Assembly (NCBI GenBank): GCA_024636135.1
Contig: JAGXHP010000035.1
Location: 1 to 11,293, forward strand
Direction of reading: 5' to 3'
DNA length: 11,293 nucleotides
Origin: Chloroflexota bacterium
GTDB lineage: Bacteria; Chloroflexota; Limnocylindria; QHBO01
The notes below the pieces were generated by a model. It was not told where the DNA came from, searched no databases, and saw only the letters and a list, made by a program, of their open reading frames with translations. The position numbers and the translations under genes are program-made. Shown here in pieces: positions 6,604-11,293 of the stretch (within the stretch, counting starts at the first letter, position 1; every line of letters begins with the position of its first letter).

Positions 6604-6974
6604 GCCACGTCCTCCTTCACGGCTGCAATCGTCTCTTCGGGGGTGAACTTCGTGCTCGTCACGCGCTTGATTCCGCTCCAGACCAACAGGCCGATGACGA
6701 CGAGCAGCAGCACCAGCACGATGAGGCCGACCCACCACAGGCCGATGACGACGAGGACCGCCATCACGAACGCGACGAGTGCGATGAGGAACACCAACAC
6801 CAGGGCGACAGCGAGGGCGAGCAGGATGATCCCACCCTTCAGCCGTCCCAGGTTCTTCGCCACCTCCTGGCGGCCACGCTGCACCTCCAGCTTGGCGAGC
6901 GCGATGGCGCCGGTGGCGAGTTGTTTCACCAGCGTGAACGCGTTCTCGCGACGCGGCTTCGGGCCTGGGGACAT
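6570..6974 (-). CDS. DUF1469 (PF07332) family protein, 'phage holin family' integral membrane protein
   Basis: 134 residues. The amphipathic N-terminal region TLVKQLATGAIALAKLEVQR (14-33) precedes two long membrane helices (about 47-75 and 82-101), then a cytoplasmic tail ending EETIAAVKEDVAWAKNRLL, which matches the DUF1469 pattern ending in EDVxWAK. The family name suggests a holin, but these proteins are ordinary chromosomal envelope proteins in Actinomycetota and Chloroflexota, and nothing else here is phage-like. The start ATG at 6974 follows GGAGGT (6978-6983) by 3 nt. A -10-like TAGAAT lies at 7026-7031. Its 3' end encodes the ribosome-binding site and start of the DUF3618-like gene, a pairing also common elsewhere. 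The exact role is unknown. Confidence 0.85.
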   Translation of the reverse strand: MSPGPKPRRENAFTLVKQLATGAIALAKLEVQRGRQEVAKNLGRLKGGIILLALAVALVLVFLIALVAFVMAVLVVIGLWWVGLIVLVLLLVVIGLLVWSGIKRVTSTKFTPEETIAAVKEDVAWAKNRLLRRG

Positions 6975-7025
6975 GGGACCTCCGGGTGGGACGGGAGCAC
7001 GCCGGAGCGACGCGCACGTCCCGAC

Positions 7026-7031
7026 ATTCTA
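7026..7031 (-). promoter_or_regulatory. Putative -10 box (TAGAAT) of the DUF1469-DUF3618 pair
   Basis: TAGAAT matches the TATAAT consensus at five of six positions and lies 51 nt before the ATG at 6974, leaving a leader of about 45 nt with a Shine-Dalgarno. TTGGTG is the nearest -35 candidate but at an over-long spacing of about 20 nt. The promoter is divergent from that of the DUF3105 gene. Confidence 0.4.
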
Positions 7032-7095
7032 CCAATGGGCTTGCCTGACGCCACCAAGCAGGACCGGTGCCACGGCACGTCGGCGGGGTGTCCGC

Positions 7096-7101
7096 TATCC
7101 T
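7096..7101 (+). promoter_or_regulatory. Putative -10 box (TATCCT) of the DUF3105 gene
   Basis: TATCCT lies 10 nt before the ATG at 7112 with no Shine-Dalgarno between, so the transcript would be leaderless or have only a few leader bases. No -35 hexamer is recognised. Confidence 0.4.
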
Positions 7102-7111
7102 TCGCCGCCAT

Positions 7112-7798
7112 ATGGCCAAGCGACGAACTTCCGGAATCCAGCGCCGCGAGCGCGCCAGCAGCGAAGCCCTGAACCGACGACTGGACGGCGGGGACGGCTC
7201 CCTGACCCTGCCCGATTGGCGCCTGCTCGCCATCGGCGGCGTGCTGCTGGTCGGCGTGGTGATCATCGCCCTGGTGCTCCTGTTCAGCGGATCGCCGAGT
7301 CCGAATGCCGGCCAGGCGCTTCCCAACGACGGGAATGAGCATGTCCCGGTCGGGACGACGTGCCGCTCGCCCCAGGCACCGTGTGGACCCGACCCGTACT
7401 CGTCACTCCCGGCCGCATCCGGTCCCCATTGGGACCCCAGCGGAGTCGCCAACTGGGGCGCCTACGAGTCCCCGCAGAACGAGACGCAGCTGATCCACAA
7501 CCTCGAGCACGGCGGGATTGTCATCTGGTACGACGCCGATGCACTGGATGACGAGCAGGTCCAGGAGCTCACCTCATACGTCCAGGGCCAGGTGGCGTCC
7601 GGCATCAGCGGTCGCTTCAAGTTCATCGTCAGTCCGTGGGGCGGCAGCGAGCCACTCGGCGCCGCCGTCGCCGTCACCGCGTGGCGCCATCTCCTCCAGC
7701 TCGAGGCGTTCGACATGGACGCCATTCGGGCGTTCGCCGACGCCAACTATCTGCGTCATGCGCCCGAGCCGAACGGTGGGCCGGCGCCGGGCGCATGA
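7112..7798 (+). CDS. DUF3105 domain protein, single-pass membrane anchored
   Basis: 228 residues. A basic N terminus (MAKRRTSGIQRRERAS) and one membrane helix (about 36-60) put the rest outside, with positive-inside orientation. The extracytoplasmic domain carries the DUF3105 signature: SGPHW (103-107), NWGAY (114-118), ETQLIHNLEHGGIVIWY (124-140), then VSPWGG and VAVTAWRHLLQLEAFD. Cys84 and Cys91 (CRSPQAPC) could form a disulphide. The conserved His and Glu (His106, His129, Glu132, His133) look like a metal or catalytic site, but no activity is established for the family that I can name. The start at 7112 is preferred over an ATG at 7067: it gives the membrane topology and follows a -10-like box. 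The tRNA-Lys gene begins 48 nt downstream on the same strand. Confidence 0.85.
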   Translation: MAKRRTSGIQRRERASSEALNRRLDGGDGSLTLPDWRLLAIGGVLLVGVVIIALVLLFSGSPSPNAGQALPNDGNEHVPVGTTCRSPQAPCGPDPYSSLPAASGPHWDPSGVANWGAYESPQNETQLIHNLEHGGIVIWYDADALDDEQVQELTSYVQGQVASGISGRFKFIVSPWGGSEPLGAAVAVTAWRHLLQLEAFDMDAIRAFADANYLRHAPEPNGGPAPGA

Positions 7799-7811
7799 GC
7801 ACCTGGCGCGG

Positions 7812-7840
7812 TTGACCCACCCGGGCGCCTGCGGCATCAT
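7812..7840 (+). promoter_or_regulatory. Sigma-70-type promoter of tRNA-Lys
   Basis: TTGACC (7812-7817) and CATCAT (7835-7840) are separated by exactly 17 nt. They match the -35 consensus at five and the -10 consensus at four of six positions. Transcription is predicted at about 7846-7848, on top of the mature tRNA 5' end at 7847. This is the best-formed -35/-10 pair in the window. Confidence 0.6.
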
Positions 7841-7846
7841 CTCGAC

Positions 7847-7921
7847 GGGCGCCTAGCTCAACGGCAGAGCAAGTGACTCTTAATCACTAGGTTCGGGGTT
7901 CGAATCCCCGGGCGCTCACCA
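7847..7921 (+). tRNA. tRNA-Lys, anticodon CUU
   Basis: A 75-nt tRNA including encoded CCA (7919-7921). The acceptor GGGCGCC pairs with GGCGCTC (one G-U), D-arm GCTC-AACGGCA-GAGC, anticodon arm AGTGA-CTCTTAA-TCACT with anticodon CUU (Lys, AAG), T-arm CGGGG-TTCGAAT-CCCCG, discriminator A at 7918. All arms are complete, so the gene looks functional. Confidence 0.97.
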
Positions 7922-7944
7922 TCGCCTCACCACCCATGTGGGCC

Positions 7945-7963
7945 ATGCCCCTGGTCGGCATTT
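7945..7963 (+). terminator. Weak hairpin after tRNA-Lys, possible terminator
   Basis: ATGCC (7945-7949) pairs with GGCAT (7957-7961) around a 7-nt loop and runs into TTTCTC. The stem is only 5 bp and the T-run short, so termination is uncertain. Confidence 0.25.
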
Positions 7964-7991
7964 CTCATGCATCTGCCTGCCCCTGGCGTGC

Positions 7992-7997
7992 TAGCGT
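7992..7997 (+). promoter_or_regulatory. Putative extended -10 (TGCTAGCGT) of the oxidoreductase gene
   Basis: TAGCGT preceded by TGC gives an extended -10 pattern (TGNTANNNT). Transcription near 8004 would leave a leader of about 50 nt holding the GGAGGGGG and hairpin before the ATG at 8054. No -35 is evident. A TTGACG at 7999-8004 lacks a -10 at the right distance. Confidence 0.3.
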
Positions 7998-8020
7998 GGT
8001 TGACGGGTCATCAAGCAGTG

Positions 8021-8053
8021 GGAGGGGGACGCGCACTTTCGGGTGCGACTTAC
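8021..8053 (+). promoter_or_regulatory. Shine-Dalgarno followed by a hairpin before the oxidoreductase start
   Basis: GGAGGGGG (8021-8028) is a strong ribosome-binding site but lies 25 nt from ATG 8054. Between them CGCAC (8032-8036) and GTGCG (8043-8047) form a 5-bp stem with loop TTTCGG. Folding removes 16 nt and leaves an effective spacing of about 9 nt. No in-frame ATG, GTG or TTG lies at normal spacing downstream of the site. A GTG at 8018 is in frame but upstream of it. Confidence 0.5.
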
Positions 8054-10510
8054 ATGGGTTTCATCACGCGGCGCCTGATCGCCATCGTCGTCGGGCTGGC
8101 CCTCGTCCTCCCCGTCCCCGCCACGGTTGCGCTTGCGGCGGACGACCTGCCACTGACGGGCACGCTCGATGTCGTGGCCACCGGATCGACCCTCGAGATC
8201 GACGTCGACCATCGGGCCCAGGGCCGAATCAGCGATTTCACCGTACGGCTCATCGGCCCCGGCACCGACGAGGTGCTCTTCGCCACGCGCGACCTCTCGA
8301 ACGAGGTGGCTTGGGCGTGGAGCCGCGACGGGGTCGCCTCGGGCGCCTACGCGGTGACCGTGTCCGCGACCGTGGTGCAGGGCGGAATCCAGCGCAGTGG
8401 AACGGCTCAGCGACGGGTAACGATTGGCGGCACGACCCGGCCACCGGCCCCGGTCGGCGCGATCGCCGGAGTCGCAGAGCCCCAGGCCGTGCAGCTGACC
8501 GCCCCCGCGGCGGGCGATGTCAGCGCGGACGTCGTCGTCTACGGTGGCACCCCCAGCGGCGTCATGGCTGCGATCAGCGCCGCCCAACCCGGCGTGCGCG
8601 TCGTCCTGATCGAGGCAACCGAGCATGTCGGCGGCATGATGAGCAACGGGCTGACCGCGACCGACTACGGGCATACCGCGATGATCGGGGGACGGACCCG
8701 ACAGTTCTTCGATCGAACCCAAGCCATCGAAGGCTCGGCCTACGGTCGGTATCGGTTCCAGCCGTCGACCGCCGAGGCGGCGTTCAACGCCATGCTGGAG
8801 TCTGCCGGCGTGCTGGTCATGCTGAACGAGCGTCTGGCCTCCGCACGGCCGGTCGTGATGGATGGCCCATGGATCGAGGCACTCAGGACCGAGTCCGACA
8901 GAACGGTGAGCGGCGGCGCATTCGTTGACGCCAGCTACGAGGGCGACCTCATGGCGGCCGCCGGCGTCAGCTACCGGATCGGTCGCGAGTCCGTCGGCGA
9001 GTTCAACGAGTCGTACGCCGGGGTGCGTGATTCGTCATCCGTCTTCGGTGTGCCGGCCGGTATCGACCCGCACGTCCCGATGAGCGCGCCGGGCGCGATC
9101 GGAACGGGCGACAACCGGATTCAGAACTCGAACTATCGGCTCTGCTTCTCGTCGGACCCGAAGAACCAGGTGCCTTTCGCCGAGCCGGGGGGCTATGACC
9201 CCGGGACCTACGACCTTCCGGCAGCCTACATCGCTTCCCGGGTGGCCCAGGGCCACGTGCCCGACATCACCTGGTTCCTGTGGCCGGTGGCGCTGCCGAA
9301 CAACAAGTTCGACGTCAACAACAACGGCCCCGTCTCGATCGGCCTCATGGGGGCCAACACGGCCTACCCCGACGGGAGTTACGCGACGCGCGCGAGCGTC
9401 GTGAACACGCTGCGCGATTACTCCACCGGGTTCCTGTACTTTCTGGGCAACGACCCGCGGGTCCCCCCTTCGGTCCGCGCGCAGATGGGCGGCTACGGGC
9501 TGTGCGCCGATGAGTTCGCCGACAACGACAACTGGCCACGGCTGCTGTACCTGCGCGAGGGTCGCCGCTTGGTCGGGCGCTACCTGCTGACGCAGCGCGA
9601 CGTCGAGGTCTCCCGCACGAAGGCCGACACCATTGCCGTGGGCTCCTATGCCTTCGATTCCCACCATGTCTCCCGATGGATCGATGCGAACGGGCGGCTG
9701 CGGATCGAGGGCGGGTTCTGGAGCGGCCGCGCGAACGCCACCCGGTTCTCGATTCCGTACCGGATCCTGACACCCCGCGCGAGCGAGGCAACAAACCTGC
9801 TCGTCAGCGTCACGGCATCGGCGACCCACGTGGCGAACGCGGCCCTGCGGCTCGAGCCGCAGTACATGATGATGGGGGAGGCCGCGGGAGTTGCCGCCTC
9901 CCTCGTTGCGGCCGGCGGCGGACCGGGGTCGGTCTCTGCGCAGTCGATCGACGTCTCGCGGCTCCAGCAGCTGCTCCGTCAGCAGGGCGCAGTGCTCGAG
10001 AACCACACCTTCTGGGACACGATTGACTCCCCGTTCCGCGGCGACATCGAGTTCACGTTCTTGCGCGGCATCACATTTGGCTGCAGCGCCATCTACTACT
10101 GCCCAACCGCGCCGACGACCCGCGAGGTGATGGCCGGGTTCCTCGTCAACGCCCTGGACCTGCCCGCCACAAGCCGTGACTACTTCACCGATGACGAGAG
10201 CAGCCCGCTCGAGGACAGCATCAACCGGCTCGCCGCTGCCGGGATCACCGCCGGCTGTGGGTCCGGCCGCTTCTGCCCGACGGCCACGGTCACTCGCGGC
10301 CAGATGGCCGCGTTCCTGGGCCGCGCGTTCAAGCTGCGCTGGACGTCGCGCGACTACTTCACCGATGACGAGACGAGCATCTTCGAGGGCGACATCAACC
10401 GGCTGGCGGAGTCCGGCATTACCGCCGGCTGCGGAGGGACGCGCTTCTGTCCCAAGGCACTGGTGAGCCGCGAACAGATGGCCGCATTTCTCTGGCGCGC
10501 GGTTCGCTGA
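8054..10510 (+). CDS. Secreted FAD-dependent oxidoreductase (PF12831-type) with C-terminal SLH-like repeats
   Basis: 818 residues. The signal peptide occupies about 1-28: TRRLIA (5-10) resembles a twin-arginine motif, followed by a hydrophobic stretch and ATVALA before AADD. A beta-rich domain (about 32-125), not recognised, follows. The flavin-binding domain starts at about 157 with ADVVVYGGTPSGVMAA (dinucleotide-binding loop) and VVLIEATEHVGGMMSNGL. Later family features are RLLYLREGRRLVGRYLLT, SYAFDSHH, FSIPYRILTP, NLLVSVTASATHVAN and LEPQYMMMGEAAGVAA, so the FAD_oxidored domain looks complete to about 645. Three 58-residue SLH-like repeats close the protein (653-710, 711-768, 769-818), each with Cys at repeat positions 25 and 31. 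They suggest cell-surface attachment. Substrate unknown. The start at 8054 is chosen for the signal peptide; the frame is open to 7967. Nothing nearby suggests an operon partner. Confidence 0.88.
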   Translation: MGFITRRLIAIVVGLALVLPVPATVALAADDLPLTGTLDVVATGSTLEIDVDHRAQGRISDFTVRLIGPGTDEVLFATRDLSNEVAWAWSRDGVASGAYAVTVSATVVQGGIQRSGTAQRRVTIGGTTRPPAPVGAIAGVAEPQAVQLTAPAAGDVSADVVVYGGTPSGVMAAISAAQPGVRVVLIEATEHVGGMMSNGLTATDYGHTAMIGGRTRQFFDRTQAIEGSAYGRYRFQPSTAEAAFNAMLESAGVLVMLNERLASARPVVMDGPWIEALRTESDRTVSGGAFVDASYEGDLMAAAGVSYRIGRESVGEFNESYAGVRDSSSVFGVPAGIDPHVPMSAPGAIGTGDNRIQNSNYRLCFSSDPKNQVPFAEPGGYDPGTYDLPAAYIASRVAQGHVPDITWFLWPVALPNNKFDVNNNGPVSIGLMGANTAYPDGSYATRASVVNTLRDYSTGFLYFLGNDPRVPPSVRAQMGGYGLCADEFADNDNWPRLLYLREGRRLVGRYLLTQRDVEVSRTKADTIAVGSYAFDSHHVSRWIDANGRLRIEGGFWSGRANATRFSIPYRILTPRASEATNLLVSVTASATHVANAALRLEPQYMMMGEAAGVAASLVAAGGGPGSVSAQSIDVSRLQQLLRQQGAVLENHTFWDTIDSPFRGDIEFTFLRGITFGCSAIYYCPTAPTTREVMAGFLVNALDLPATSRDYFTDDESSPLEDSINRLAAAGITAGCGSGRFCPTATVTRGQMAAFLGRAFKLRWTSRDYFTDDETSIFEGDINRLAESGITAGCGGTRFCPKALVSREQMAAFLWRAVR
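10010..10507 (+). repeat. Three tandem SLH-like repeats, 174-nt period
   Basis: Coding repeats at 10010-10183, 10184-10357 and 10358-10507 (the last lacks eight codons). Copies 2 and 3 share FTDDE-S-xE-x-INRLA-x-GITAGCG-x-RFCP-x-QMAAFL and an identical stretch of about 20 nt at their junctions (from 10178 and 10352). Copy 1 keeps the period, GITFGC, YCP and TRE but has lost INRLA, so it is the most diverged. The GC-x5-CP cysteines occur in all three (677/683, 735/741, 793/799). Confidence 0.85.
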
Positions 10511-10576
10511 ACCACCTCCCCGGGGAATGTCGCGCGCTTGGAGTTGCTACGATGGCACCGCGACTCGCTGCCACCC

Positions 10577-10606
10577 GGGGCTCGGCTTGATCCTGAGCCC
10601 CTTGTT
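10577..10606 (+). terminator. Rho-independent terminator candidate after the oxidoreductase gene
   Basis: GGGGCTC (10577-10583) pairs perfectly with GAGCCCC (10595-10601). An inner GG/CC pair separated by a bulged T extends the stem, and TTGTT follows. It lies 66 nt after the stop at 10510 and 36 nt before the M16 start. The T-run is short, so it may be weak or act as a leader attenuator for the peptidase gene. Confidence 0.5.
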
Positions 10607-10633
10607 CATGGCGTGACCCGGCGGCAATCAGGT

Positions 10634-10645
10634 GGAGGTCCCGTG
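10634..10645 (+). promoter_or_regulatory. Shine-Dalgarno (GGAGGT) fixing the M16 GTG start
   Basis: GGAGGT (10634-10639) stands 3 nt before GTG 10643. The same GGAGGTCCC arrangement precedes the ATG of the DUF1469 gene at 6974, which supports this start over the in-frame GTG at 10613. Confidence 0.65.
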
Positions 10646-11293
10646 CCCCAGATCCCGATCGAGCGACGGCGCCTCGACAACGGCCTCCGAGTCGTCCTGT
10701 CCCGGGACCCGCGGGCGCCGCTCGTCGCGGTGAACCTGTGGTACGACGTGGGAAGCCGCCACGAGAAGGCCGGCAAGACCGGCTTCGCCCACCTCTTCGA
10801 ACACATGATGTTCCAGGGATCGGCCAACGTGGAGAAGGGGCAGCACTTCAGCCTGGTGCAGGCCGCCGGCGGGACGCTCAACGCCAGCACCTGGCTCGAC
10901 CGCACGAACTACTTCGAGACCCTCCCCGGCCACGAGCTTGAGCTTGCGCTGTGGCTCGAGGCCGATCGCATGGCCTCCCTCCTTCCGGCCATGACCCAGG
11001 AGAAGCTCGACAACCAGCGCGACGTCGTGAAGAACGAGCGTCGCTGGAGCGTCGACAACCAGCCGTACGGCGACTGGGACGAGCGCATCCAGTCGCTCGT
11101 GTACCCAGCGGGTCATCCGTATCACCACCCGACGATCGGATCCATGGAGGATTTGTCGGCCGCATCCCTGGACGACGTCCAGGAGTTCTTCGCCACCTAC
11201 TACGCGCCGAACAATGCCGTCCTGACGGTCGCCGGAGACTTCGCGGAGGACGAGGCGTTGGCCGGGATAGGCCCGAAGTGGCGCTGGATCATG
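10643..11293 (+). CDS. M16 family zinc metallopeptidase (insulinase/processing-peptidase type), 3' end outside window
   Basis: 217 codons are visible before the window ends; a full M16 protein of this type usually has about 400-450 residues in the single-unit form. The inverted zinc motif HLFEH is at 50-54 (His50, Glu53, His54), and the third ligand is probably Glu132 in VVKNERR. NASTWLDRTNYFETLP (80-95), LALWLEADRM (101-110) and YYAPNNAVLTVAGDF (about 186-200) are family features. Start GTG 10643 with GGAGGT just upstream; no signal peptide, so a cytoplasmic or processing role is possible. The last dozen visible codons (after EDEALAG) do not match what the family normally shows after this point, which may reflect divergence or an error near the contig edge. 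Confidence 0.92.
   Translation, partial: MPQIPIERRRLDNGLRVVLSRDPRAPLVAVNLWYDVGSRHEKAGKTGFAHLFEHMMFQGSANVEKGQHFSLVQAAGGTLNASTWLDRTNYFETLPGHELELALWLEADRMASLLPAMTQEKLDNQRDVVKNERRWSVDNQPYGDWDERIQSLVYPAGHPYHHPTIGSMEDLSAASLDDVQEFFATYYAPNNAVLTVAGDFAEDEALAGIGPKWRWIM

Noticed and set aside
6570..6974. Prophage remnant suggested by a 'holin' family name
   Set aside because: The DUF1469 family is widespread on ordinary chromosomes, and there is no endolysin, structural, integrase or att sequence nearby.
6604..7452. Long minus-strand frame upstream of the DUF3618-like gene, giving 510 codons in total
   Set aside because: It overlaps the DUF1469 gene in another frame and runs antisense to the DUF3105 gene; composition is typical of a GC-rich shadow frame.
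7821..7855. Direct repeat of CGGGCGCCT before and at the tRNA-Lys 5' end as an attachment site
   Set aside because: Only nine bases, at the 5' rather than the usual 3' end of the tRNA, 25 nt apart, and no integrase in the window.
9035..10006. 323-codon minus-strand frame opposite the oxidoreductase
   Set aside because: Antisense shadow in GC-rich DNA; the plus strand encodes a coherent conserved protein over the same region.
10548..10553. TACGAT as a -10 box for the M16 gene
   Set aside because: It lies upstream of the terminator-like hairpin and 89 nt from the start with no -35; possible but not supported enough to list as a feature.

Overview
The window is GC-rich, compact bacterial DNA with no phage, IS or CRISPR signature. 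It most likely comes from an uncultured Chloroflexota lineage. Three things suggest this: a single clpP beside tig (Actinomycetota usually carry two tandem clpP genes), C-terminal SLH-like repeats of the 'AGITAGCG...FCP' type, and several starts that look leaderless behind a TANNNT box. Actinomycetota cannot be excluded from the sequence alone.

Layout from left to right. 255-1136 (+) is an MscS-type mechanosensitive channel. It converges on a minus-strand pair, a DinB-fold protein (1658-1155) and clpX (3001-1694). Divergent from clpX by 65 bp is a plus-strand O6-alkylguanine-DNA alkyltransferase gene (3067-3552). It sits between clpX and the minus-strand pair tig-clpP (5788-3743), so the classical tig-clpP-clpX array is split by an inverted DNA-repair gene. 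The 190-bp convergent gap after it holds three near-identical AT-rich palindromes and nested inverted repeats. A tRNA-Leu(UAG) gene lies 18 nt upstream of tig and 29 nt downstream of a translationally coupled membrane-protein pair, DUF1469/holin-like plus DUF3618-like (6974-5920).

From 7112 everything is on the plus strand: a DUF3105 membrane-anchored protein, tRNA-Lys(CUU) with a good sigma-70-type promoter, and a large secreted FAD-dependent oxidoreductase ending in three cysteine-paired SLH-like repeats (8054-10510). A probable terminator follows, then the start of an M16 zinc peptidase (10643 to the window edge).

Functionally this is protein quality control (trigger factor, ClpXP), envelope proteins (MscS, DUF1469/DUF3618, DUF3105, SLH oxidoreductase), alkylation repair, and translation (two tRNAs). 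I see no clearly undescribed multi-gene system. The points worth a second look are the ogt insertion, the palindrome cluster, a hairpin between the Shine-Dalgarno and start codon of the oxidoreductase, key-residue substitutions in the DinB and alkyltransferase proteins, and the SLH-anchored flavoprotein itself.
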